Numbered from the stretch's first letter, positions 35,021-44,207 are shown. The stretch: DNA of 64,000 bases from Arthrobacter sp. ISL-85 (GCF_018613675.1 NZ_JAGGPQ010000011.1:124001-188000); one strand, 5' to 3'. Notes: a model not told the origin generated them from the sequence alone. Numbers and translations: made by a program.

Positions 35021-35475
35021 GGGACCTCCTGCGGCGGCCGGCGCATCCTCACCATGTCCTGCAACGCCGTTACCTTCAGGAGGAAACCGAAGATGAAAGC
35101 GGCGGGGCCCAGCCAGCCGATGGCGGACGACACGAGCGAGAAGTCCCGGAACCCGTCAACTGCCCAGATGATCAGGTAGCTGAAGCCCCACACGATCGTT
35201 ATCCCCACGAGCAGTGACAGCCCGTAGCGGGTGTGCCGGTTCACCATGTCTGCGATGCAGAACGTAGCGACCATGCCCCACGCGGCACCCCATAACCCCA
35301 GCAGGTGCCCGTCAGCGGTGATCACGGCTTGGGCGCCGGACAGTGAGTCGGGCCGGATGGTGCTGTAGTAGATAGACCGCGATAAGGCGTACAGGACGCC
35401 CGCGGAGAGCGTGATGTTGCGGCCCATCACCACCCGCTTTTCGGGTGACATGTTCAGGATTGCCGGGCGTCTCAT
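35017..35475 (-). CDS. Four-helix membrane protein, holin candidate
   Basis: A 152-residue protein with four hydrophobic helices (for example GVLYALSRSIYYST, LLGLWGAAWGMVATFCIADM, LSLLVGITIVWGFSYLIIWAV). It overlaps the minor tail gene upstream by 4 bp and the coiled-coil gene by 4 bp. Several actinophages have such a 4-TM protein as part of the lysis cassette. Which of the three membrane proteins is the holin cannot be decided here. Confidence 0.6.
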   Translation of the reverse strand: MRRPAILNMSPEKRVVMGRNITLSAGVLYALSRSIYYSTIRPDSLSGAQAVITADGHLLGLWGAAWGMVATFCIADMVNRHTRYGLSLLVGITIVWGFSYLIIWAVDGFRDFSLVSSAIGWLGPAAFIFGFLLKVTALQDMVRMRRPPQEVP

Positions 35476-36506
35476 GCGATCCTCGTGATCCGGACCCTGG
35501 AGGTGAACGTCCTGTCGCCGCCGGAGCCGTGGGCCAGAAGCGGCTTGAGGATCTGGCCGGCTGCAAGAGTCACGTTGGGCATCGTGGCGATGAAGTTCTG
35601 GAGGCCGCCGCCCATGGTCACGGTGTAGGAGCCGTCCACCGAGAGCCAGGAGATGCCGCCCACTGCGGATGTGAAGGATACGAGCACTGTGATGGAGTAC
35701 AGTCCGGCGTCGCGGATTTGCAGCTGGTCGGTCCCTGCGATGGTGACGAAGGTGTCATCGGTGCTGCGTGCGGTGTCCCGGCTGAAGGTTCCCATGCCCC
35801 ATGCCGTGTTCTGCGACGCAGCGTTTGGTGGGGTCGTGAACTCGATGTGGCCTAGGTGGTCCCACGTCGCACCGTTCCACCGTTCCCGGATACCTGAAGG
35901 CGAAAGCTGGGTGAGGTCGAGGCGCTGGATCTCCTGCCCCACGTATGGAGCGCTGACCGCGGCCCGGTCCCCTGGGGAAAAGACCGGCTGTACCGCCCCT
36001 GCCCCAACGTAGCGGGCTGGGTTGACGGTCACCGTCGGAGATCCACCACCGGCCTGCGGCATGTTGATTGTCCCGATGAGGAAGGAACGGGCTGGAAGCG
36101 CCGGCGCTGCCGGGCTGGCCGCCGGCGTCCCTGCCAGATATTGCGGAGCGTAGCTGACCGAGGCCGACCCATCACCGGCGGTAGGGTCGTTGATCTGGAT
36201 GTAGACAATGTCCTTGCGAGAATACGTGGCGTCTGCGGCCGTGATCGCACCGCTGATATTGGCGTCAGTCGCCCACCCGTACATCCCCTGGTGCGTGGAA
36301 GCACCAGGGTCGATCATGGCCCCACAGGGGACCAGGGTCCACGTCGTGGAGGTAGCCGTCAGGACGTTCGATGGCGTGCCAACCCGGAAACCGGAACGTC
36401 CACCCAGCGGCCTGCCGAACCCGGCGCCGTGGTGGGCGGCTTTCGCCTGGCGTTCCTGCTGCGCGGTGACCGCAACGCCGTCCGGCGCCAGCAATGTGAT
36501 CGTCAT
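35472..36506 (-). CDS. Minor tail protein / putative receptor-binding protein
   Basis: A 344-residue beta-rich protein. The N-terminal segment TITLLAPDGVAVTAQQERQA and central YSRKDIVYIQINDPTAGDG are typical of actinophage minor tail proteins. A C-terminal jelly-roll-like domain (FVTIAGTDQLQIRDAGLYSI, then AAGQILKPLLAHGS) resembles C1q/TNF-like modules used for adsorption. It lies between the lysis cassette and the distal tail protein. Confidence 0.65.
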   Translation of the reverse strand: MTITLLAPDGVAVTAQQERQAKAAHHGAGFGRPLGGRSGFRVGTPSNVLTATSTTWTLVPCGAMIDPGASTHQGMYGWATDANISGAITAADATYSRKDIVYIQINDPTAGDGSASVSYAPQYLAGTPAASPAAPALPARSFLIGTINMPQAGGGSPTVTVNPARYVGAGAVQPVFSPGDRAAVSAPYVGQEIQRLDLTQLSPSGIRERWNGATWDHLGHIEFTTPPNAASQNTAWGMGTFSRDTARSTDDTFVTIAGTDQLQIRDAGLYSITVLVSFTSAVGGISWLSVDGSYTVTMGGGLQNFIATMPNVTLAAGQILKPLLAHGSGGDRTFTSRVRITRIA

Positions 36507-36516
36507 GAGAGGCCTC

Positions 36517-37419
36517 CTAAGACCAGGTGGGTTTCGTGGAGACGGTTAGCAGCGCCGTCGGTGAGTAGTTCTGGGCAGAGAAGGCAATCTCGTTGACACC
36601 GGGGTCCAGGTTGAACCAGCCCCTTGATGTGACGTAGCCCGAACGGGCAGCCTGCCCCTGGGCAAGGACCTCGCGGCGTTCGTTGTCCACCGTGACGAAC
36701 TCGCCAGCGGCGAGCGCGAGGGAGGACGCGAAGCTGAGGGTCTGCTTTTTCCCGATGTGGGTTGCTGCCCAGCCGCCGGCGGGAACGGGTCCGTCGACGC
36801 GCATCCAGACGGGGGCGGGGAAGTTCCCGTCGTTGGTGATGGTGATCTTCCCGGCGTTGGTGATTCCGGACCAGGTGCGCGGCCATGTGGATGGCCGGAC
36901 TAGTCCGCCGGAGGATGAAGGCAGGACTGTGGACGCGGAGACGAGCTGGCCGTATTTGAGCGGGTCCTTGGCGAATACCTGGAAGCTGAAGGTGGCTTCG
37001 TAGGCGTTCTGTTTTTTGATGATGACCTTGTCCTGGCGTTGGACCATGATGGTCCTGAGATGGCCCGGTTCGGCGACGATGAGCGGGAACTGCTCGAGGG
37101 TGACGGCGGCGATCAGTTCGTCGATCGCCGCCGTCAGTACCGCGGGGTCGGTAGTGAGGATGGCACCGTTCCCGACGAGTGTCCGGCCTGTCAGGAAAGC
37201 CTCGGACATCGTCGCGCCGTGTCCCCTGGCCCGCTGCGTCGCCTTCGCGGTCGAGGCGGGGGAGTCCCAACCGTCCAGTTCCTCCAGGACCCACTGCACT
37301 CCCGAGGTGTCCTCGGTGTTCATCACCACGTCACCGACGGCCACGGGCGGGAACGACGAGAGCAGCGACCCGGGGGACAGCAGCCCGTCCGGGTACGTGA
37401 GCGGACTCGGGTAAGGCAT
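36517..37419 (-). CDS. Distal tail protein (Dit-like)
   Basis: A 300-residue protein directly downstream of the tape measure, where Dit proteins are encoded. The central region EEFPLIV-like core, here LEQFPLIVAEPGHLRTIMVQ, and FSFQVFAKDPLKYG match the Dit/phage tail family, and the C-terminal domain with ITITNDGNFPAPVWM and GWFNLDPGVNEIAF is the galectin-like part. It should form the ring that joins the tail tube to the tip. Confidence 0.72.
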   Translation of the reverse strand: MPYPSPLTYPDGLLSPGSLLSSFPPVAVGDVVMNTEDTSGVQWVLEELDGWDSPASTAKATQRARGHGATMSEAFLTGRTLVGNGAILTTDPAVLTAAIDELIAAVTLEQFPLIVAEPGHLRTIMVQRQDKVIIKKQNAYEATFSFQVFAKDPLKYGQLVSASTVLPSSSGGLVRPSTWPRTWSGITNAGKITITNDGNFPAPVWMRVDGPVPAGGWAATHIGKKQTLSFASSLALAAGEFVTVDNERREVLAQGQAARSGYVTSRGWFNLDPGVNEIAFSAQNYSPTALLTVSTKPTWS

Positions 37420-37428
37420 GCCGTCCTC

Positions 37429-40400
37429 CTAGACTGCCAGGCGGTTTTGTCGCCGGGCGATTGCGTGCGCGGTCCCTACCGGGTCGTCCACCTGGTTGAT
37501 GGTCCAGTTGTTCGTCACCCCCGCTCTGTCAGCTCCGGCAGCCGCTACGGGGAGGCTGTATGGGCTGAGCGAGGCAGCGGACGGGATGTCGACCAGGTTG
37601 GTCATCGTGGATGTGATGTCGGCCTTCATGTCGCCGGCGCCGAGGATCACGCCTTCGCCGATGTTCCGGCCGAAGCCGCGGAACAGTTTCGACGGGGAGG
37701 CGATGCCCAGGGCTGCTTTGAAGGGTCCGACGATCCATCCCGGGATCAGGCTCAGGAAGAAATTTCCGATCGTGCCGGCCAGGGACTTGATGCCGTCCAT
37801 CAGGCCTTCCACGATGTTCTTGCCGATCCCGAACAGCCAGCTGCCCGCCCCGGACAGTGCGCCCATGATCGCCCCGCCGAGGCCCGCGAGGGTCCCGACG
37901 ACGTTGCCGATCATCCCGGAGACACCGGAGACGATGTTGTTCCAGATCCCACCGAGGAAACTGGCCACTTGGCCGAATATGGACGATATGAAACCCCACA
38001 GTCCCGTGAAGTTATAGACAATCCCGCTTACCCACGCGGTTATAAGGCCGCCCACCACCGAAACAATGGAGTTCCAGATACCGGCAACGAAACCGAAAAC
38101 GGTTGAGAAAATGGCGGAGATAAAGCCCCACATCATGTTCAGGTTGTAAGTGATACCGGCCACCCAAGCCTGGACAAGGCCGCTAACCAAAGAGACAATC
38201 CCGTTCCAGATACCGGCGATAAAGCCCGCTATCTGGTTGAAGATGGACACCACCACATTCCAGATGGCGGTGAGCTGGGCGCCGTGGGTCTGCCAGAAAG
38301 CGATCAAGATGTTGGTTACGAGCGAGACGATCCAGTTCCACACCCCGGAGATGAAGCCACCGACCGCGGTGAAGATGCTGACGATGAAATCCCAGGCCGC
38401 TGTTACGCCGGCGACGATCGGGGCCACCAGCATGGCAACGCCAGCCGAGACGACTGCTGCAATGGTGGTCCACACCCCGGCCAGGAAGCCGATGATGTTG
38501 TTCCACGTATCGGTGAAGAACTGGCCAATTGCGGCCAGCCCGGGCGCGAAGAACCCCGCAATCATGCCGAGGCCTGACATGACTATCGAGCCGATGATCT
38601 GGAAGTATCCGGTAATCAGGGTGACTATCCAGCTCCAGATACCGCTGAAGATGTTGCCAATGCCTTCCCAGACCTGGGCCCAGTTCCCAGAGATAATCCC
38701 GGTGACAACCTGGATGATCCCCATGACGATCTGCATCGCAGACTGGATGATGTTGGCAATCAAACTGAATACGGTGGACACCACGGGCAGTAGGAACTGA
38801 ATGATCGGAATCAGCAGTCCCGCCACCATTTGCACCACCGGGATTACCGCCCCGAGGATCGCTGTCAGGGCTGTCACGACCATGGGCAGGACCGCGGACA
38901 CCAGCTGCATGAAGATCGGCGCGAGCTGGCCGATCAGAGTGGCAGCCAACTGGGCAACTTGGACGATGATCGGGACCAGGACCGGGATCAGCTGCGCAAG
39001 GGTAGCGCCCAGGGATGCTGCCAGCTGCGCGAGCAACGGCAGCGCCACTGAGAGCGTGTCCATGAACAAGCCCACAAAGACCGCTTGCAGGGACTGGATG
39101 GACGGAAGGACCCCCATAATCGCCGAGACCAGCGAGTAGCCCACTACCTGGAGCAGGGACCCCAGAATGGACAGGATCGGCTCAAGGCTTGGCCGCAGCG
39201 CCTGGAAGACCGTACCGAGCGGAGACACCGCGGACCACAGCTGGAACATGGACGTGAACAGGGGGCCAGCCGCGTCCTTCAGCCCATTGAAGATGTCCCG
39301 GACCGTGGCCCCGATACCCACCATTCCGGACGTGTCCACCCCAGCCGAGAGGAGCGCCGGCATAGGAATCGTGAACCCGGCAACAAACTGGCGGATCCCG
39401 AACAGGACCGTCTCAATCCGTTCCTTGACCACCACACCGAAACGGGCCGCGCCGTCCAACTGGCCCCAGAGCCGGGAAGCGTCCGGGGAAGGGAGCTTGA
39501 AGCCAGCGATGAAGTTGGCGACTTTCAGGTAGCCGCTATAAATCATGTCGCTGAGCGCAACCAGCCCGCCGATGATGGGCGAGTCCTCTGACATGCCGAG
39601 GGCCTTCAGGAGCCCCGGCGTGATGTCGCCCTTGGCGAAGATGGCGTACAGCCCGGGAAGGAGGTTACCCGCCCAGTCGAAGATTGCACCCGCGCCGGCG
39701 GCCAGGCCATTGATGGTCCCGGTGATCATTGGCTTGAGCGCGTTCAGGGCGCCCATCAGGCCCGAGTTGATGGTGGCCTGAAGGTTACCGATGGCACCCT
39801 CGAAGGTCTTAGTTGACCTGGCAGCCTCTACCGCTACCGGGTCAGTTCCGAGCTTCATCAGCGCGGCGTTGAATTCCTCGGACGTGATCTGCCCGGCAGC
39901 CATGGCGTCCCGGAAGTTCCCGGTGTAGGCGCCCGCATCCTGCATGGCCTTCATCAGGGGACCAGCTGCACCAGGGATGGCGTCCGCCATCTGGTTCCAG
40001 TTCTCTGTGGTCAGCTTTCCCGCGCCGGCCGTCTGGGTCATGACCATGGCCACTGACTTGAAGGTGTCCGCGTTTCCGCCAGCAACGGCGTTCAGGTTAC
40101 CCGCAGCCTGTGTCAGGCCGGTGTAGTCCTTCACCCCGTTGGAAGCGAGCTGGGCCGTCATGTTCTGGATCGTCGGCAGATCGTAAACGGTCTGGTCCGC
40201 GTAGTCCTTCGCCGCCTTGGCAGCCGCGCTGATGGCTCCCGTATCCATGCCGGCGAAGCTCATCGTGGCCTTGAACTTGTCCGTGGCATCGCTGGCCGCA
40301 GCAGCGTCCTTGATGAACCCTGCGAACATGCCCGACCCCAGCACTGCGAGCGCCGGGACGACGAGGGCCTTCATGGAACCCACGAGGCCCCCGCCGATCT

Positions 40401-40524
40401 TCGAGCCCATCTCGTTGCCGATGCCCTTGCTGTCCACCCCGGCGAGGTCCGCAGCGATGGCGCCCTTTGCGCCTTTGAGGCTGGGGACCAGGGAGATATA
40501 GGCGGTAGCAAGCTCGACGGCCAC
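37429..40524 (-). CDS. Tape measure protein
   Basis: A 1031-residue protein, the largest in the prophage. The N-terminus (AYISLVPSLKGAKGAIAADL, then SFAGMDTGAISAAAKAAKDY and NWNQMADAIPGAAGPLMKAM) matches the conserved tape-measure domain. The centre is very hydrophobic. At about residues 770-910 there are tandem repeats of about 47 residues built on FISxIF and GIWNxIVS. Its length sets tail length; by the usual rule of about 1.5 angstrom per residue the tail would be near 150 nm (inference). Confidence 0.92.
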   Translation of the reverse strand: MAVELATAYISLVPSLKGAKGAIAADLAGVDSKGIGNEMGSKIGGGLVGSMKALVVPALAVLGSGMFAGFIKDAAAASDATDKFKATMSFAGMDTGAISAAAKAAKDYADQTVYDLPTIQNMTAQLASNGVKDYTGLTQAAGNLNAVAGGNADTFKSVAMVMTQTAGAGKLTTENWNQMADAIPGAAGPLMKAMQDAGAYTGNFRDAMAAGQITSEEFNAALMKLGTDPVAVEAARSTKTFEGAIGNLQATINSGLMGALNALKPMITGTINGLAAGAGAIFDWAGNLLPGLYAIFAKGDITPGLLKALGMSEDSPIIGGLVALSDMIYSGYLKVANFIAGFKLPSPDASRLWGQLDGAARFGVVVKERIETVLFGIRQFVAGFTIPMPALLSAGVDTSGMVGIGATVRDIFNGLKDAAGPLFTSMFQLWSAVSPLGTVFQALRPSLEPILSILGSLLQVVGYSLVSAIMGVLPSIQSLQAVFVGLFMDTLSVALPLLAQLAASLGATLAQLIPVLVPIIVQVAQLAATLIGQLAPIFMQLVSAVLPMVVTALTAILGAVIPVVQMVAGLLIPIIQFLLPVVSTVFSLIANIIQSAMQIVMGIIQVVTGIISGNWAQVWEGIGNIFSGIWSWIVTLITGYFQIIGSIVMSGLGMIAGFFAPGLAAIGQFFTDTWNNIIGFLAGVWTTIAAVVSAGVAMLVAPIVAGVTAAWDFIVSIFTAVGGFISGVWNWIVSLVTNILIAFWQTHGAQLTAIWNVVVSIFNQIAGFIAGIWNGIVSLVSGLVQAWVAGITYNLNMMWGFISAIFSTVFGFVAGIWNSIVSVVGGLITAWVSGIVYNFTGLWGFISSIFGQVASFLGGIWNNIVSGVSGMIGNVVGTLAGLGGAIMGALSGAGSWLFGIGKNIVEGLMDGIKSLAGTIGNFFLSLIPGWIVGPFKAALGIASPSKLFRGFGRNIGEGVILGAGDMKADITSTMTNLVDIPSAASLSPYSLPVAAAGADRAGVTNNWTINQVDDPVGTAHAIARRQNRLAV

Positions 40525-40561
40525 GGATGTCCTCTATTCTTTTGTCCAGCCCGGCAGGGCG

Positions 40562-41280
40562 TTACTTGGTGTACCGTCCACGAGAATCCCGCTTACGCTT
40601 TGGCCTCGGCGGGATAGCTTCGGGGCTGGGCGCGCCCCAGCCCAGCAGAGCGTTCATTTCTTCGATGGAGACGGGCTTGCCGCGGGCCATGGTTTCGCCC
40701 TCTGTTGCCGTCGGGGTGGCTCCGGGGCGAGGGATGGGTGTTGGTTTCTTGGCCTGGGCGTCGCCGCCACGCTGCCAGTTGGCCTGTGCGAGGACGTCTA
40801 TCTGAACCGCGAGCAGATGCTCTTTTAGGTCCCAGTGGCCCATCGCCCGGTAGAGTGCCGTGCCGGGCGATGAGTGTTTGACCAGGACCAGCAGGTCTCT
40901 CCAGGTAAGCCGGCGCGTTCCGAGCCAGTCACGGTGCTTGCCGATGACCAGGAGGTCATGTTCGATGGCCTCGCCGTGCTCGTCTAGGAGTCGGCAGAGG
41001 CCTTGGATTCCCCCACGGTGACTCCAGACGCCTCGGACCAGGCTTCCATGAAGGCGCCAAGCTGCTCGGCGTCCTCGAACTTATCCAGGGCCTCGGGCAG
41101 GTACTCGTCGAAGAGGGCCTTGGCGGCTTCGGCTTCGGTGGCAGCCTGGATGGTGAATGCGAGGGCCGGCTTGAGGAACTTCAGCAGCGGGACGTCGTAG
41201 ATCTTTTTGGATCCGGGGATCTGGAACTCGAAGCGGTTCTGCTTGAGGGATGCCTTGGATGCGGGGACTTGATAAACCAT
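40562..41280 (-). CDS. Tail assembly chaperone GT, made by -1 frameshift
   Basis: The upstream G frame shifts -1 at GGGGGAA (41014-41008) and continues in the T frame to 40562, giving about 239 residues. The T part reads LLDEHGEAIEHDLLVIGKH, RDWLGTRRLTWRDLL and VQIDVLAQANWQRGG, the classical siphovirus T-domain pattern. The T frame has no start near its beginning, which supports production only as a fusion. The protein helps polymerise the tube around the tape measure. Confidence 0.85.
40984..41280 (-). CDS. Tail assembly chaperone G
   Basis: A 98-residue protein from the ATG at 41280. It is acidic and helical (PLLKFLKPALAFTIQAATEA, EALDKFEDAEQLGAFMEAW), as in actinophage G proteins located between the tail tube and tape measure. 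Most ribosomes should end here; a minority shift into the T frame. Confidence 0.82.
   Translation of the reverse strand: MVYQVPASKASLKQNRFEFQIPGSKKIYDVPLLKFLKPALAFTIQAATEAEAAKALFDEYLPEALDKFEDAEQLGAFMEAWSEASGVTVGESKASADS
41008..41014 (-). promoter_or_regulatory. Programmed -1 frameshift site
   Basis: On the coding strand the heptamer is G GGG GAA in the G frame (codons GTG GGG GAA). Slipping back one base aligns with the T frame exactly. The position, about seven codons before the G stop, is typical for tail chaperone shifts. Confidence 0.75.
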
Positions 41281-41327
41281 GTGCGGACTCCTTTGGAGGT
41301 GTGTGCGGACCAGTGAAGGGGTTTGAA

Positions 41328-41370
41328 GGGTGGGCCGGGGCGGGGTCCGCACGACGACCCCGGCCCACCC
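41328..41370. terminator. Hairpin between tail tube and chaperone genes
   Basis: A 13-bp perfect GC-rich stem (41328-41340 with 41358-41370) lies in the 102-bp gap after the major tail gene. It probably reduces transcription into downstream genes or stabilises the tail-tube mRNA. Confidence 0.65.
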
Positions 41371-41382
41371 GGTTTTGAGGGA

Positions 41383-41961
41383 CTAGGCCGGCAGAAGCTG
41401 GCCGTCGTCCGAGTACTGGTAGAAGTAATCGCCGTTGACCGGGAAAGCCTGGATAGTGGCGTCGGCCGCTGCGATCGCATCATCCTTGAACGTGGTGTCG
41501 CCGACGTCCATGACCTTCGCCATCGGAAAGACGACACGGACCCGCGCAGCGTCTGAGAACACGTCGATGACCCAGACCTTCTTGGGTGTGGGAGCGGACG
41601 TGCCGGTGACCTTCATGAGGTTTCCCTTGGTCAGCGTTGCCGGGGTGACCGTTACGTTCGAATCGCCGTAGATGAGGCCCTGGACGATCTTGTTGAGCAG
41701 CTCGGCCATGGAGAGCTTGATCGTGACGTCCATGCCCTTCTTGGTGGCCGCGATCGTGTCGCCCCCCCACGCGGCGATTGTGCCGGTGTTCCGCTTCTCC
41801 GACTTGGTCACGCCGTTATCGGTGACATACCCGACTGGCGTGAAGGCCGCGTCGAGAGGGGATGTTGCATCGGTGGGGAGCGTGGTCCCGAGAGGGGCAA
41901 CCGAGATGCCACCCGTGACGAGCGGCTTACCAACCACCACATTGTTTACTGAGCTGGACAT
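41383..41961 (-). CDS. Major tail (tube) protein
   Basis: A 192-residue protein with the beta-rich pattern of siphovirus tail tube proteins: VNNVVVGKPLVTGGISVAPL at the start, GYVTDNGVTKSEKRNTGTIA, then DVTIKLSMAELLNKI. It sits between the tail terminator and the G/GT chaperones, the canonical place. A strong hairpin follows its stop, in keeping with high expression. Confidence 0.85.
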   Translation of the reverse strand: MSSSVNNVVVGKPLVTGGISVAPLGTTLPTDATSPLDAAFTPVGYVTDNGVTKSEKRNTGTIAAWGGDTIAATKKGMDVTIKLSMAELLNKIVQGLIYGDSNVTVTPATLTKGNLMKVTGTSAPTPKKVWVIDVFSDAARVRVVFPMAKVMDVGDTTFKDDAIAAADATIQAFPVNGDYFYQYSDDGQLLPA

Positions 41962-42007
41962 GACTGCCCCTTTCCAGGATGTTTTGCGGACCCCTGGATT
42001 TGATGGG

Positions 42008-42397
42008 TTACACGGTTACTGCGGCGCCGTGCGCGCGGATTTGAAAGCTCATGGTGTAGCGGATCTGAGCTGTCGTAGGGTCGGGTAGGTTTGCTGGTCC
42101 GGACAGTTCGATGACACCGAACAAGGTGCCCTCCGCGCGGTTCAGGATCGCCCGGCAGCGGTTCAGCAGCTGGGAAGCCCTGTCCTTTTTCTGCGCCCAG
42201 GCCTCAACGGTCACCTGCGCGGCCTCAGTCTTGAGCGTCTCTTTCGGACCTCCCGTGCGCATGACCCTGATGAACTCCTGAGGCCTTATCGATGGGACGT
42301 CCCCCACGACAGGAAGCCCGATCAGCGGGTGCCGGAGCGCCGCGCAGACGGCCAGCTCCACATCAGGGAACTCGACAGACTCAGCCACGGCCGGCAT
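42008..42397 (-). CDS. Tail terminator protein
   Basis: A 129-residue protein in the order connector, HK97 gp10-like, tail terminator, tail tube. It starts VEFPDVELAVCAALRHPL and contains VPSIRPQEFIRVMRTGG and QVTVEAWAQKKDRASQLL, typical of actinophage tail terminators that cap the tail and join it to the head. It overlaps the gp10-like gene by 17 bp. Confidence 0.75.
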   Translation of the reverse strand: MPAVAESVEFPDVELAVCAALRHPLIGLPVVGDVPSIRPQEFIRVMRTGGPKETLKTEAAQVTVEAWAQKKDRASQLLNRCRAILNRAEGTLFGVIELSGPANLPDPTTAQIRYTMSFQIRAHGAAVTV

Positions 42398-42632
42398 CCA
42401 ATGCCTTGGTCAGCGACCGGTTGGTCGCTTCGGCGTTCCGGGCGGTGTGGTCCCCGGTACCGATCGAGACGCGGGCACGGGTCGGGGTATGGGACGGGGT
42501 GACGTCCCACTTCCCCGGGCCCGCAGCGGATGCGATCCGCCCTGCGCGCTTCATCAGCTCGGCCATGACCGCGGGAGACTTCAGCAGGTCAACGAACGCC
42601 GATTCGTTGATCTCAATCGGGTCCTGGGCCAC
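42381..42632 (-). CDS. HK97 gp10-like head-tail connector component
   Basis: About 83 residues, starting at one of three in-frame GTG codons (42641, 42638 or 42632); 42632 is adopted. The helical start ESAFVDLLKSPAVMAELMKR and the basic end HTARNAEATNRSLTKALD resemble gp10-like proteins. It overlaps its upstream neighbour by 20 bp, showing compact packing. Confidence 0.6.
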   Translation of the reverse strand: MAQDPIEINESAFVDLLKSPAVMAELMKRAGRIASAAGPGKWDVTPSHTPTRARVSIGTGDHTARNAEATNRSLTKALDAGRG

Positions 42633-42789
42633 CGTCACCACCCACAGGTTCCAACATCGCCTCCGTGTAGGCGTAGTTGTCTGCGGCATCGAACCAGATC
42701 GTGGTCTCGGTGACCACGAACGTGCCGTCGTCCCGCTCAAGCCGGTCCCCGACCGTCAGGCGGTCCTTGGACTCAATACGAATGGGCAT
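42613..42789 (-). CDS. Small head-tail joining protein
   Basis: A 58-residue protein from an ATG that overlaps the stop of the stopper gene by one base. The sequence RIESKDRLTVGDRLERDDGT then FVVTETTIWFDA is beta-rich. Small proteins of this kind lie between stopper and terminator in many actinophages. No specific function is known to me. Confidence 0.6.
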   Translation of the reverse strand: MPIRIESKDRLTVGDRLERDDGTFVVTETTIWFDAADNYAYTEAMLEPVGGDGGPGPD

Positions 42790-43133
42790 CAGCCCCTCCA
42801 ATCCTGCAGAACGATTTCCACATAATCGATGCGGCCGCTGGGGGAATCCCAAACCGCCGGATGGCCGTACACGGTGTAGACATCGCCGTTGTACCTGACA
42901 CGGTTGTAGGCCGTGACCTGCGTTCCCGGGGGCGCGAAGACTGTCCATGCCACCAGGACCTGGTCACGATTCAGCAGGTACTCCTGTGTAGTCCCCGGCT
43001 GGACGTCGCAGCCTCGGACATCGACCTCAGCAGGAGGTAGCGACCAGTCATCCTGTAGCTCCTGCGAGTACGGATCCTGTGTCTGCTGGGCCGTGAGCAC
43101 CGTGATGGTCTTGCGCCCCAGTGGCCGGCCCAT
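42789..43133 (-). CDS. Head-tail stopper
   Basis: A 114-residue protein: RPLGRKTITVLTAQQTQDPY, then VDVRGCDVQPGTTQEYLLNR and the C-terminal beta segment YNGDVYTVYGHPAVWDSPSG. This pattern is standard for actinophage head-to-tail stoppers that close the portal after packaging. Its ATG touches the stop of the adaptor gene (1-bp overlap). Confidence 0.75.
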   Translation of the reverse strand: MGRPLGRKTITVLTAQQTQDPYSQELQDDWSLPPAEVDVRGCDVQPGTTQEYLLNRDQVLVAWTVFAPPGTQVTAYNRVRYNGDVYTVYGHPAVWDSPSGRIDYVEIVLQDWRG

Positions 43134-43738
43134 CAGGCAAGCCTCGCCGGCCGCAAAGCGGTAAGCGCGATGGACTCCAGGGCCGTGAACCCGGCAGACT
43201 CAATCGCGTACTTCACCTGCCGCTGCCCGACCCGCTCCAATTCGATCGCAATCGGAGTGGAGTAGTAGCGGGCGGCGAGGCCGCAGCAGACGCCGATGAT
43301 CTCCGCGGGAACGGACTCGAACCCGTGGGTATAGGTGACCCGCCAGGATTCTTCATCCGTGGGCCACCGGACGTTGTATCCCCATTTGGTGGTGATGGTG
43401 CCGCGGCGCCGTGAGACCTTGTAGGCCGTGGGCGGGACGGCGGTCCAGTTTGTGCCGTCGTCGTTGGTGATCTCCACGAGGGATACCGCTGTTACCGGCA
43501 GTTGTGACAACGCGGCGAAGGACCCATTTACCGGATCGACGTACTCCACATCATCAGTGACTTGGCTGACCGTCTGCCCCAGATAGGCACGGATCATGCC
43601 CGAGGCCACCAGCAGCAGGAACGTCGCAGCGGGGTCATCCGCGGCGATGGTCTGCTGCATGTAGTTGCCCAGGTCTTCTACCGTTGCCAGTGGTCCGGGG
43701 GAGCCTGCGGGAAACACGTCACCTCCGGGGTATGGCAT
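43133..43738 (-). CDS. Head-tail adaptor (gp6-like connector)
   Basis: A 201-residue protein with the helical core ATVEDLGNYMQQTIAADDPA and FLLLVASGMIRAYLGQTVSQ, then a beta insert, and WRVTYTHGFESVPAEIIGVC followed by a helix. This matches the HK97 gp6/SPP1 gp15-type adaptor that binds below the portal. It comes just after the capsid and a small acidic protein. Confidence 0.78.
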   Translation of the reverse strand: MPYPGGDVFPAGSPGPLATVEDLGNYMQQTIAADDPAATFLLLVASGMIRAYLGQTVSQVTDDVEYVDPVNGSFAALSQLPVTAVSLVEITNDDGTNWTAVPPTAYKVSRRRGTITTKWGYNVRWPTDEESWRVTYTHGFESVPAEIIGVCCGLAARYYSTPIAIELERVGQRQVKYAIESAGFTALESIALTALRPARLA

Positions 43739-43743
43739 GGCTT

Positions 43744-44172
43744 CTACTTCACCTCAGCTGTGGTTGTCTCAGCTGGGGCTGCGTCCGGTGCGGTGACGAC
43801 CTTGGTCTCCACCGCGCCGGGGTCAACGGTCTTGGCCTCGGCAGTCGAATCGTCGGTCACTGTGGTCTCCGTCCCGTCCTTCTCGGCCGGTGTGTCAGCG
43901 GCCGCTTCTACCGTCGCCTCCGGTTCCTGGTACTGGCCGCCCGGGAGGCCTGCGACTGTGAAGGTCACGGGCCCGGGCGTCTCGGCCCTGACGACCACGT
44001 CTTCGGTGTAGTAGCTGACCTCGGTGGTGCCGGGGGCTTCGTACTCGACGTTGCCGGTGCTCTGGTTCTCTGCCGGCTGCTCCACGGTTACCGGGGCAGC
44101 GTCGAACTCGACGTTGCCTGCGGATTCCACGAGGGACAGGTCCGGGTCCTGGGGCTTGCTTCTGCGGGCCAT
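43744..44172 (-). CDS. Acidic low-complexity head-region protein
   Basis: A 142-residue protein rich in Glu, Thr, Ala and Val, with repeated GNVEF/GNVEY segments and a disordered C-terminus (TVDPGAVETKVVTAPDAAP). It lies between capsid and adaptor genes, separated from the capsid by a hairpin. A head decoration or linker role is possible. No family recognised. Confidence 0.6.
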   Translation of the reverse strand: MARRSKPQDPDLSLVESAGNVEFDAAPVTVEQPAENQSTGNVEYEAPGTTEVSYYTEDVVVRAETPGPVTFTVAGLPGGQYQEPEATVEAAADTPAEKDGTETTVTDDSTAEAKTVDPGAVETKVVTAPDAAPAETTTAEVK

Positions 44173-44207
44173 GATGACCTCCTCAAGAAAGTGTTTGATC
44201 GGGGTGT

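Noticed and set aside
37039..38106. A 355-codon plus-strand frame
   Set aside because: Antisense to the Dit-like and tape measure genes; no ribosome-binding site or protein-like motif.
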